Assembly: GCA_004297165.1 (NCBI GenBank)
Contig: SCUJ01000011.1
Location: 192,095 to 256,094 of the forward strand
Length of the DNA stretch: 64,000 nt
Source of the DNA: Gammaproteobacteria bacterium
GTDB lineage: Bacteria > Pseudomonadota > Gammaproteobacteria > Eutrophobiales > Eutrophobiaceae
Direction: 5' to 3'
Below the pieces are notes generated by a model. It worked only from the letters and a program-made list of their open reading frames with translations. It ran no database searches and was not told the DNA's origin. The translations under genes and the position numbers were made by a program. Shown here one piece after another: positions 44,701 to 53,565 of this stretch. The number at the start of each line of letters is the position of its first letter. Positions within the stretch are counted from its first letter, which is position 1.

Positions 44701-47700
44701 TTGAAACAACCCCCCACCATAGCCATCGTAGGCATCGGCGGCGTCTTTCCCGGCGCGGAGGGTCTGGAGACCTTCCAGGAGAACATCATGCTGGCCAGGG
44801 ACTCCGTGCGAGAACCGCCCGCGGGCCGCTGGTTGCTGGACCTCGCGGATGTCTATGACCCGTCGGGTCCCCAACCGGACCGGATCTATTCCCGGCGCGC
44901 CTGTTTCGTCGATGACTTCGGGTTCGACGACCCCGACCTCAAGGCGGATCCCCAATGGCTCGCCACCCTCGATCCGATGTATCGCCTGCTGCTCAAGGCG
45001 GGATGCGCGGTGTGGCGTGACGGGGTCACTGCAAACGTTGACCGTAGAAGGGCGGGCATCATCATCGGCAATATCGTCCTGCCCACGGCCGGGGCCGCCG
45101 CGCTCGCCGAAGAGATTGTCGGGCCGCTGCTTGAGCGCTCCATCTCCAGCCGCGTCTCTCCAACGGAGCACAAGGTAAACCGCCTCAACCGTTATGTCGC
45201 CGGCCTGCCGGCGGGACTGCTCGCGCGCGCGCTCGGCATCGGCGGCGGCAGTTACACCCTGGATGCGGCCTGCGCCTCCTCGCTTTACGCCATCAAGTAC
45301 GCCGTGGACGAATTACAGGCGGGACGCGCCGACCTCATGCTGGCCGGCGGTCTGTCCCGGCCCGATTCGCTCTACACCCAGATGGGTTTTTCCGCGCTGC
45401 ACGCGATCTCGCGGAGCGGCCGTTGCGCACCCTTCGATCGCAGGGCCGACGGCCTGGTGGTCGGCGAGGGGGCCGGGCTGGTCATGCTCAAACGCCTGGA
45501 GGACGCCTTGCGGGACGGCGATCGCATCTACGCAACCATCGCCGGGATCGGGCTCTCCAACGATATCGAGGGCAACCTCATGTCGCCCGCGAGCGAAGGC
45601 CAGTTGCGCGCCATGCGCGCCGCCTATGCAGCGGCCGGCTGGCGGCCGGGCGTTGTGGATCTGATCGAATGCCACGGCACCGGCACGCCGGTGGGCGACG
45701 CCGTGGAGTTCAACAGCCTCCGCACCTTGTGGCGGGATGAGTCGCGCGAACGGAGGTGCATCATCGGCTCGGTCAAGAGCAACGTCGGCCATCTGCTCAC
45801 CGCTGCCGGCGCGGCCGGACTCATCAAGACCCTGCTCGCGATGCAAGCGGGACGATTGCCGCCGACCGCGAACTTCGAGGCCCCGGGCGCGAACATCGAT
45901 CTCGAATATAGTCCATTCGCCGTGCTCGCCGAGGCCCGACCCTGGGAGCAACGAGACGCCGCAACGCCGCGCCGGGCGGCGGTGAGCGCCTTCGGCTTCG
46001 GCGGGATCAACGCCCATCTCCTGATCGAGGAGTGGCGCGAGGCGCCCGTGGCGTACCCGCGTTTGCAACAACAGACTGAGCCCCCGCCGCCCATCGCCGT
46101 GGTGGGCATGGCCGCCTGCTTCGGACCCTGGCGCGACCTCGCCGCCATACGGGGGCGCGTGTTCGATCGCGAAATGAACTCGCCCACGGCGCAGCCCGTG
46201 ACGGGTTGGGGTCATGACACCGGGTTGCGCGGATTCCTTATGGATAAGGTGGAGGTCCCGGTGGGGCGCTTCCGGATCCCGCCAACGGAATTGCAGGACA
46301 TGCTGCCGCAGCAGTTGCTGATGCTGCAAGTCGCGGCCGACGCCCTTGCCGCCGCGGGTATTTCTGTCCAAGGGGAGGAGGCGCTGCCGGATGCAGGTGT
46401 CTTCATCGGCATCGGGCTCGACCTCAACACCACGAATTTCCACCTGCGCTGGTCGCTGTTAAACCGGGCGCGGGAATGGCGGCGTGACATGGGCCTTGCC
46501 CTCGATGAGCGGGAGTTTCAACAGTGGGTGACGGAACTGCGGGACGCCTGCCATCCGCCGCTCACCGCAAACCGTACCATGGGCGCGCTGGGCGGGATCG
46601 TCGCGAGCCGGATCGCGCGGGCCTTCCGAATCGGCGGGCCGTCCTTCACGGTCGCGAACGAGGAGGCCTCCGGCTTGCGGGCCCTGGCCATGGGCGTGCG
46701 CGCCCTGCAACGCGGCGAGATCCGTGCCGCCATCGTCGGGGCCGTGGACCTTGCCGGCGACATCCGGGCCGTGCTCGCGCAGGCGGACACAAGGCCATTC
46801 ACGAATCAAACGCAGTGCGCGCCATTCGGTCAAGAGGCGGACGGCAGTCTGGTGGGCGAGGGCGCGGCGGCCTTCGTGCTGAAGACGCTCGCGGACGCCG
46901 AACGCGACGGCGATGTCATACATGCGGTGATCGCGGGCCTCGGCGCGGCCTCCGGCGGGGACATGGGGGCTGTCATACCGCCCGCGGCTGTTTGCGGCGC
47001 AGCCATGCGCGCCGCCTGCCATGACGCCGGGATAGAACCCGGCGCGATTGGACACATCGAGGCCCACGGCAGTGCCTGTCCCGCCGAGGATGCCGAAGAG
47101 ATCGCTGCCCTTGAGGAATTTCTACCTTCACGCGATAACCGCGCGCCGGTCAGTCTCGGCAGCGCGATGGCGGATTTCGGCCATTGCGGCGCGGCCGCCG
47201 GCATGGCGGCCCTCACCCGCGCCATCCTCTGTCTGGAGGAACGCCAGCAGGCGTCCCTGCGCGGCTGGCATCAACAACCCTTGCCGAAGCTGCATGAATG
47301 CCGGGACCGCCTCGCGCCGCCGGCTTTCGCGCGGCCCTGGCTGCGCAACCGCGCGGACGGACCGCGGCGTGTGCTGGTGAACAATCTTGGCAGCGACGGC
47401 AACTGCCTCAGCGCGGCGCTGGCCCAACATGATGGGAACGCCGCATTTCAAGAAACAGGGCTGCGGCCCGGCGATCCCGGCCTCTTTTCCGTGAACGGCG
47501 CGGACACGACAGAGTTGTTGCGGGGCCTCGGGGAACTTGCGGGTCTCGACCGCAATACCGGCGCCGGGGAACTCGCCGCCCGTTGGTGGCGCAGCGGCCG
47601 TTACCGGGAAGGCGCGCGCTCCATCAACCTCATCGCAAGCGATCCCAGAGAACTCGCCGCCCTGATCGATAAGGCGAGATTAGCGATCGAAACCGGAATC

Positions 47701-50700
47701 CCCGGCGCAGATCCCAATCTCCATTACCTCCCGGTCCCGGAAGCGAACCGGGGCGGGCTCGCCTTCGTCTTCCCTGGCTCCGGGAATCATTTTCCCGGCA
47801 TGGGGCGCGAGGCGGGCCTGCGCTGGCCGCAGGTCCTCAAGCGGCTGGATGACGAGAACGGACAGCTCGCGGCGCAATTCGCGGGCGGGGGTTTCTGGCG
47901 CGATAACGCCGGAGATGATTTCGACTGTCGCGATTTCATCTTCGGCCAGGTCTGGTTCGGGACCTTCATGAGCGATGTGATCCGGCTCTTCGGGATCGAG
48001 CCCGAGGCCATCATTGGCTACAGCCTCGGGGAGACGGCGGGGCTCTTCGCGACCCGCGCCTGGACCGACCGTGACCTCATGCTGCAACGTATCAAGGGGA
48101 GCCGCCTGTTCACCCATGAACTCGCCGGGCCCTGCGAGGCTGCGCGCCGCCTGTGGGGCGCGCATGACGACGAGCCGATTCAATGGCAGACCGGCGTCGT
48201 CCCTGTCCCGGCGGACCGTCTGCGCGAGGCCCTGCAAGGCAAGTCGCGGGTTTATCTTTCGATCGTCAACACCGATACCGAGTGCGTCATCGGCGGCGAG
48301 CGCCGCGCCGTGCAGGAACTGGTCGCGGCGCTTGGCTGCAACTTTCATCCCGTGGAGGGCGTCACCAGCGTGCATTGCGAGGTGGCAAGATCCGTCGCCA
48401 AGGAATACCGCGACCTGCATCTCTTTCCCACCACGCCGCCTGCGGGCGTCCGCTTCTACAGCGGGATCCTGGGGCGCGCATATCCGGTGGATCAAGACAG
48501 CGCGGCCGACTCCATCGTCGGCCAGGCCGTCGCCCCCTTCGATTTCACGCGTGTGATTCGTTCCGCCTGGGACGACGGGATCCGGACCTTCATCGAGCTG
48601 GGACCTGGCGCCACCTGCACGCGCATGATCGGGCAGATCCTGAACGACCGTCCGCACCGGGCGCAGGCCATCTCCGCGCGTGGTCAGAATGAGGTCCTGA
48701 ACATCCTGCGGGCGCTTGCGTTCCTGCGCGCCTCCGGCAGGCCCGTGGATCTGGCCCCGCTCTATCCGGCCAGGGAGACGCTGCGCGACCCCTGGGAGGG
48801 ACACGCCAGGATCAGCATCTCCACCACTCAACCTGAGATCAGGTTGCCGTTGCCCGCGCTGCGCGATCAACCCGCCAGGGTCGCGGCGCAGGCAGACACC
48901 GGGATCGCACAGATCCTCACCGCGTTCCAGCGGGTGGAGGCGGCGAAGGCGGAATCCCACGCGGCCTTCCTCAGGGTCGCGAACGGCATCACGACAACGC
49001 TCGCGCAGGCGTACGCCTTGCAGCGGGAGATCGGCGGCGGCGCCGCTGTCCCGGTCGAATCCGGGCCGCAATTATCGGCAGTCACGCAGACATCAGACAT
49101 GCGCAGAGAGGTCCGCTTCGATCGCGGGCAATGTCTGGAATTCGCCCGGGGTTCCATCGGCCGGATGCTCGGCCCGGATTACGCGGCCAGCGACGTGCAT
49201 CCCACCCGCGTGCGCCTGCCCGACGAGCCCCTGATGCTGGTGGACCGCATCCTGACCGTCGAAGGCGAACCACACGCCTTGGGGACGGGCCGGGTGGTCA
49301 CGGAACACGATGTCCTCCCCGGGGCCTGGTACCTGGATCACAACCGCATCCCCACCTGTATTGCAGTCGAGGCCGGCCAGGCGGACCTGTTTCTCTCGGC
49401 CTGGCTCGGCATCGATGAGCGCACGCGGGGACTTGCGGTCTATCGGCTGCTGGATGCGGAGATCACCCTGCACGGCCCGCTGCCGCAACCGGGGCAGACC
49501 ATCCGCTACGACATCCACATCGATCATTTCTTCCGCCAGGGCGAGACCTGGCTGTTCCGTTTTCATTTCGATGGGACTGTGGATGGAAAACCCTTGATCA
49601 CCATGCGCAACGGATGCGCCGGATTCTTCAGCGCCGCGGAACTTGAGGCCGGGCGCGGGATCGTGCTGACCCGGCTCGAACAGCAACCGCAACCAGGCAA
49701 GCGTCCCGCGGACTGGAAACAGCTCGCGCCCATGCGCCGTGAGCGTTACGACGCTGCGCAGGTCGAGGCGTTGCGCCGGGGCGACCTCGCCGACTGTTTC
49801 GGTCCGGACTTCGCGAGGCTTCCCCTCAAACAGCCCTCCGGCCTGCCCGGCGGGCGCATGACCCTGGTCCACCGGGTCCTCGATCTGGACCCGGAAGGCG
49901 GGCGTTACGGGATCGGCCTCATCACCGGCGAGGCGGATATCGGGACGGACGACTGGTTCCTGACCTGCCATTTCGTCGATGACCGGGTGATGCCCGGCAC
50001 GCTGATGTACGAGTGCTGCCTGCACACATTGCGGGTCTTCCTGATGCGCCTCGGCTGGGTGGGGGAAACGGCGGAGGCGGCCTATGAGCCCATGCCCGGC
50101 GTCAGCAGCCGGTTGAAGTGCCGCGGGCAGGTCATCCCCGGTACGCGGACCGTTCAATACGCCATCACGCTGAAGGAATACGGCTACGATGCCACCGGAA
50201 CCCCATACGCCATCGCCGATGCCCTGATGTCCGCCGATGGCCGGCCGATCGTGCAGATGAGCGACATGTCCCTGCGCTTGAGCGGACTGCAACGTGACCG
50301 TATCGAGGCATTGTGGGCTAAAGCATCCGGGGAAAGTGAGCATGTGCCAACCTCGCCAGGAAAGGCGCTCTTCGATCAGGCCTCCATCACCGAGTTCGCG
50401 ATAGGTAAACCTTCCCTGGCCTTCGGCGATCGCTACCGTGTTTTTGACGATAAGCGCGTGATCGCCCGCCTGCCAAGGCCCCCCTTCCAGTTCCTGGATC
50501 GCATTGTCGCGATCGAGAATTGCCGGCCGTGGGAACTGCGCCCCGGCGGGGAGATTGTGGCCGAATATGACGTGCCGCCCGAGGCCTGGTATTTCCGCGA
50601 GGCGCGGCGGCCCCACATGCCGTTCGCCGTCCTGCTGGAGGTGGCCCTGCAACCCTGCGGCTGGCTCGCGGCCTATCTAGGATCCGCCCTCACGAGCGAG

Positions 50701-51417
50701 GTGGACCTGTGCTTCCGCAACCTGGGCGGCAGCGCCCGGCAATTGCTCCCCGTCGGCCCGGATGCCGGTACGCTCTCGACCCGGATCCGCATCACCCGGG
50801 CCTCGGCCTCCGGCGGCATGCTGATCCAGAATTACGACTTCGAGGTATCCGGTCCGCGGGGAGTGATTTATCAGGGCGACACCTATTTCGGATTCTTCTC
50901 CAGGGAGGCCCTGGCCAATCAGGTCGGTCTGCGGGAGGTATCATTGGCCAACATCCCCGCCGGCAGCGAAGGTTGTGAGTATCCGTCCGATCCGCCCTTC
51001 CCCGGCCCCATGCTGCGGATGATCGATGCCATCGATCACTACGACCCGAAGGGCGGGGCGCGGGGACTCGGATTGATCCAGGGCAGCGTGAGAGTCAACC
51101 CCGGCGCCTGGTTCTTCAAGGCGCATTTCCATCAGGACCCGGTCTGGCCCGGTTCGCTCGGGCTCGAATCCTTTCTGCAGATCCTCGAATATGCCGCCCG
51201 GAGACATTGGGCCGATGCCGGGGCGATGCAATTGACCGGGACTCATCAATGGACCTACCGCGGGCAGATCCTGCCCACGGACAGCAAGGTAACGGTCCAG
51301 GCTGAAATCACCGCGCTCGATCACGCCGCCCGGTCCTTGAGCGCGGACGGTCTCCTGTCGGTGGATGGGAGAATTATCTATCGAATGCAGGATTTTCAGC
51401 TTAAACTTGCCCCCTGA
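44701..51417 (+). CDS. pfaC: PfaC-type polyunsaturated lipid synthase, KS-CLF-AT-DH-DH
   Basis: A 2238-residue subunit. Ketosynthase at 1-450 with C191, H325 and H364; chain-length-factor domain at about 463-860 in which the active-site cysteine is replaced (VANEEASGLRAL, E654-E655); acyltransferase at about 1018-1345 with GYSLGE (S1108); then two double-hotdog FabA-like dehydratase regions, about 1500-1865 and 1925-2235. Catalytic-type motifs HFxxDxxMPGxL (H1757) and HFxxDPxWPGSLGLE (H2142) occur in the second hotdog of each pair. The AT inside PfaC resembles myxobacterial Pfa3 rather than marine systems with a separate PfaB. The only usable start is a TTG. oleA begins 2 bp after the stop codon. 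Confidence 0.93.
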   Translation: MKQPPTIAIVGIGGVFPGAEGLETFQENIMLARDSVREPPAGRWLLDLADVYDPSGPQPDRIYSRRACFVDDFGFDDPDLKADPQWLATLDPMYRLLLKAGCAVWRDGVTANVDRRRAGIIIGNIVLPTAGAAALAEEIVGPLLERSISSRVSPTEHKVNRLNRYVAGLPAGLLARALGIGGGSYTLDAACASSLYAIKYAVDELQAGRADLMLAGGLSRPDSLYTQMGFSALHAISRSGRCAPFDRRADGLVVGEGAGLVMLKRLEDALRDGDRIYATIAGIGLSNDIEGNLMSPASEGQLRAMRAAYAAAGWRPGVVDLIECHGTGTPVGDAVEFNSLRTLWRDESRERRCIIGSVKSNVGHLLTAAGAAGLIKTLLAMQAGRLPPTANFEAPGANIDLEYSPFAVLAEARPWEQRDAATPRRAAVSAFGFGGINAHLLIEEWREAPVAYPRLQQQTEPPPPIAVVGMAACFGPWRDLAAIRGRVFDREMNSPTAQPVTGWGHDTGLRGFLMDKVEVPVGRFRIPPTELQDMLPQQLLMLQVAADALAAAGISVQGEEALPDAGVFIGIGLDLNTTNFHLRWSLLNRAREWRRDMGLALDEREFQQWVTELRDACHPPLTANRTMGALGGIVASRIARAFRIGGPSFTVANEEASGLRALAMGVRALQRGEIRAAIVGAVDLAGDIRAVLAQADTRPFTNQTQCAPFGQEADGSLVGEGAAAFVLKTLADAERDGDVIHAVIAGLGAASGGDMGAVIPPAAVCGAAMRAACHDAGIEPGAIGHIEAHGSACPAEDAEEIAALEEFLPSRDNRAPVSLGSAMADFGHCGAAAGMAALTRAILCLEERQQASLRGWHQQPLPKLHECRDRLAPPAFARPWLRNRADGPRRVLVNNLGSDGNCLSAALAQHDGNAAFQETGLRPGDPGLFSVNGADTTELLRGLGELAGLDRNTGAGELAARWWRSGRYREGARSINLIASDPRELAALIDKARLAIETGIPGADPNLHYLPVPEANRGGLAFVFPGSGNHFPGMGREAGLRWPQVLKRLDDENGQLAAQFAGGGFWRDNAGDDFDCRDFIFGQVWFGTFMSDVIRLFGIEPEAIIGYSLGETAGLFATRAWTDRDLMLQRIKGSRLFTHELAGPCEAARRLWGAHDDEPIQWQTGVVPVPADRLREALQGKSRVYLSIVNTDTECVIGGERRAVQELVAALGCNFHPVEGVTSVHCEVARSVAKEYRDLHLFPTTPPAGVRFYSGILGRAYPVDQDSAADSIVGQAVAPFDFTRVIRSAWDDGIRTFIELGPGATCTRMIGQILNDRPHRAQAISARGQNEVLNILRALAFLRASGRPVDLAPLYPARETLRDPWEGHARISISTTQPEIRLPLPALRDQPARVAAQADTGIAQILTAFQRVEAAKAESHAAFLRVANGITTTLAQAYALQREIGGGAAVPVESGPQLSAVTQTSDMRREVRFDRGQCLEFARGSIGRMLGPDYAASDVHPTRVRLPDEPLMLVDRILTVEGEPHALGTGRVVTEHDVLPGAWYLDHNRIPTCIAVEAGQADLFLSAWLGIDERTRGLAVYRLLDAEITLHGPLPQPGQTIRYDIHIDHFFRQGETWLFRFHFDGTVDGKPLITMRNGCAGFFSAAELEAGRGIVLTRLEQQPQPGKRPADWKQLAPMRRERYDAAQVEALRRGDLADCFGPDFARLPLKQPSGLPGGRMTLVHRVLDLDPEGGRYGIGLITGEADIGTDDWFLTCHFVDDRVMPGTLMYECCLHTLRVFLMRLGWVGETAEAAYEPMPGVSSRLKCRGQVIPGTRTVQYAITLKEYGYDATGTPYAIADALMSADGRPIVQMSDMSLRLSGLQRDRIEALWAKASGESEHVPTSPGKALFDQASITEFAIGKPSLAFGDRYRVFDDKRVIARLPRPPFQFLDRIVAIENCRPWELRPGGEIVAEYDVPPEAWYFREARRPHMPFAVLLEVALQPCGWLAAYLGSALTSEVDLCFRNLGGSARQLLPVGPDAGTLSTRIRITRASASGGMLIQNYDFEVSGPRGVIYQGDTYFGFFSREALANQVGLREVSLANIPAGSEGCEYPSDPPFPGPMLRMIDAIDHYDPKGGARGLGLIQGSVRVNPGAWFFKAHFHQDPVWPGSLGLESFLQILEYAARRHWADAGAMQLTGTHQWTYRGQILPTDSKVTVQAEITALDHAARSLSADGLLSVDGRIIYRMQDFQLKLAP

Positions 51418-51418
51418 T

Positions 51419-52618
51419 ATGCATTACAAACGCGTCTACATGGAATCCATCGGCTACGAGCTGCCGCCGGTCGTCGTGACCTCGGAGGAGCTCGAAAACC
51501 GGCTCGCGCCCATGTATGACGCCCTGCATATCAGCCACGGCCAGCTCGAAGCCCTGACCGGCATCACCGAACGGCGCTGGTGGGAGAAGGGGCACTCGCT
51601 CTCGGATGGGGCGACCGTGGCGGCGCAAAAGGCCATGCAGCAATCCAACGTCCGGCCGAATGACATCGAGGCCCTGATCTACACGGGCGTCTGCCGGGAG
51701 AACTACGAACCGGCCACCGCCTGCGCGGTCGCCGCCAAGCTCGGCATCCAGAGCGATGCCTATGTCTACGACATCTCGAATGCCTGCCTCGGCACCATGA
51801 ACGGGATCATCGACATCGCCAACCGCATCGAGCTCAAACAGATCCGGGCGGGCCTCGTGGTCTCCTGCGAATCCGCCCGCGAGATCGTGGATATCATGAT
51901 CGACCGCATGCTCGCCGAGAAGACCATGAAGATCTACACCACCTCGCTCGCCACCCTGACCGGGGGCTCCGGGGCGGCCGCAGTCCTGCTCACGGACGGC
52001 AGCTTCAGCAACAAGACGGCGCACCGGCTCATCGGCGAGACCACCAAGTCCGCGCCGGAACATCACAAGCTGTGCCGCTGGGGCGTGACGCTCACCCCGG
52101 TAGGGATTGGCAAGATGATGTTCTCGCCGGACAAACTGCTCGCCGCGATCGAGGAGGTCACCGAGCCGAACGCCATACCGTCGGCACTCAAGGAGTTGAT
52201 GACCAGCGAGAGGCTGCCGCCGGCGATCGCGAACATCATGCCCTCGGAATCGCTGCCGGCCGCGCTGTCCGAATTCATGGCCACGGACTCGGTCGCCGTC
52301 CTCAAGCACGGGGCGATCCTCGGCGTACGGACCTGGGCCGCGTTCCTCAAGAAGATGGGGTGGGCCCGGGACCAGGTGGATCGGGTCATTTGTCATCAGG
52401 TGGGCGAGGGCCATCGCGACACCATCTTGAAGGAACTCGGCATCGCCCCTGAAAAGGATTTCAGCACCTATCGCTATCTCGGCAATATCGGCACGGTTTC
52501 GCTGCCGCTCACGGCCGCCATCGCCGAACAACGGCAGTTCCTGAAGCCGGGGGACCGCGTCGGCTTCCTCGGGATCGGCAGCGGGCTCAATTGTTTGATG
52601 ATCGGCTGGGAGTGGTAG
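51419..52618 (+). CDS. oleA: OleA-type thiolase: head-to-head acyl condensing enzyme
   Basis: A 399-residue thiolase-fold enzyme that condenses two fatty acyl thioesters to a beta-keto acid. From the ATG at 51419, E97, C123 (NACLGTMNG), H326 and N356 match the catalytic set of Xanthomonas OleA (E117, C143, H285, N315 from memory); Glu-Cys and His-Asn spacings are identical. The Cys-His spacing is 61 residues longer. The insert, about 230-292, contains three 13-residue repeats (253-291) of form LPxA(L/I)xx(L/I/F)Mx(S/T)(E/D)x and a degenerate fourth before them. The start follows the pfaC stop by one base, so translation is coupled. Confidence 0.9.
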   Translation: MHYKRVYMESIGYELPPVVVTSEELENRLAPMYDALHISHGQLEALTGITERRWWEKGHSLSDGATVAAQKAMQQSNVRPNDIEALIYTGVCRENYEPATACAVAAKLGIQSDAYVYDISNACLGTMNGIIDIANRIELKQIRAGLVVSCESAREIVDIMIDRMLAEKTMKIYTTSLATLTGGSGAAAVLLTDGSFSNKTAHRLIGETTKSAPEHHKLCRWGVTLTPVGIGKMMFSPDKLLAAIEEVTEPNAIPSALKELMTSERLPPAIANIMPSESLPAALSEFMATDSVAVLKHGAILGVRTWAAFLKKMGWARDQVDRVICHQVGEGHRDTILKELGIAPEKDFSTYRYLGNIGTVSLPLTAAIAEQRQFLKPGDRVGFLGIGSGLNCLMIGWEW

Positions 52619-52671
52619 CGGTCCGGGCAACAAAAACTACCCGAGCCTGTAAGGCGAGGGGGTACTCTTTC

Positions 52672-53565
52672 ATGAATCTCCCCGAGTACCCCTTCGCCAG
52701 CCAGTACCACACGGTCAACGGTTTCCGGATGCATTATCTCGACGAGGGCCCGCGAGAAGGGGAGATACTCCTCATGCTGCATGGCAACCCGAGCTGGTCC
52801 TATCTCTACCGCAAGCCCGTGCTCGCCTGGCGCGACCGCTACCGTTGCATCGTCCCGGATCACATCGGCATGGGACTTTCGGAGAAACCCACAGCCGCGG
52901 CTTACCCATACACCCTGGCAAGACGCATCGACGACCTCGATGCGCTCATGGAGATGCTGGCGCCCGATAAGCCGCTGACCCTAATCCTGCACGACTGGGG
53001 CGGCATGATCGGCATGGGTTACGCCCTGCGGCATCCCGCACGGATCAAACGCCTGGTGGTGATGAATACCGCCGCCTTTCATCTGCCGTCCAACATCCCG
53101 CTGCCCTGGCAACTGCGCCTCGCGCGCCTGCCGGTGATAGGTCCCTTGCTCATCCGGGGCGCGAATGCCTTCTGCCGGGGCGCGATCGCCTGCGGCGTGA
53201 CGCGCGATCCGGCGCCGCCCGAGATTAAGACTGCCTTCCTCGCACCCTATGCCTCCTGGCGCGAGCGGCTTGCCGTCATGCACTTCGTAGAGGACATCCC
53301 GCTCGGGCCAGACGAGCCCTCATACGCGACGGTGAGCGCGATCGAACAGGGCCTGCCCCGTTTTGTGAATTTGCCGATATTGTTCTGCTGGGGCATGCGC
53401 GATTTTATCTTCGACGGCCGTTTCCTCGCGGCATGGATCGAACGATTTCCCGAGGCCGAGACACTGCGGATAGAAGATGCCGGACACTATCTCATGGAAG
53501 ACGCCGCGGCTGAGGTGATCGCCGCGATAAGCGCGTTCCTGAAACGCAATCCCCTTAACGCATGA
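52672..53565 (+). CDS. oleB: OleB-type beta-lactone decarboxylase
   Basis: A 297-residue alpha/beta hydrolase of the haloalkane-dehalogenase-like group. HGNPSWSYLYR forms the oxyanion region, D108 (LILHDWGG) is the nucleophile and H272 (DAGHYLMED) the catalytic histidine, close to their positions in known OleB proteins. OleB removes CO2 from the cis-beta-lactone to give the cis-olefin. ATG at 52672 has GAGGGGG upstream. It lies 53 bp after oleA and overlaps oleC by 4 bp (ATGA). Confidence 0.9.
   Translation: MNLPEYPFASQYHTVNGFRMHYLDEGPREGEILLMLHGNPSWSYLYRKPVLAWRDRYRCIVPDHIGMGLSEKPTAAAYPYTLARRIDDLDALMEMLAPDKPLTLILHDWGGMIGMGYALRHPARIKRLVVMNTAAFHLPSNIPLPWQLRLARLPVIGPLLIRGANAFCRGAIACGVTRDPAPPEIKTAFLAPYASWRERLAVMHFVEDIPLGPDEPSYATVSAIEQGLPRFVNLPILFCWGMRDFIFDGRFLAAWIERFPEAETLRIEDAGHYLMEDAAAEVIAAISAFLKRNPLNA

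Noticed and set aside
44655-44858. 67-codon ORF from an ATG just upstream of pfaC, considered as a leader peptide
   Set aside because: It runs far into pfaC in another frame with Arg/His-rich shadow composition and lacks the short, closed form of the other leader ORFs.
51365-51418. In-frame upstream extension of oleA overlapping pfaC
   Set aside because: The extra 18 residues have no OleA resemblance and the ATG at 51419 directly follows the pfaC stop, a normal coupled start.
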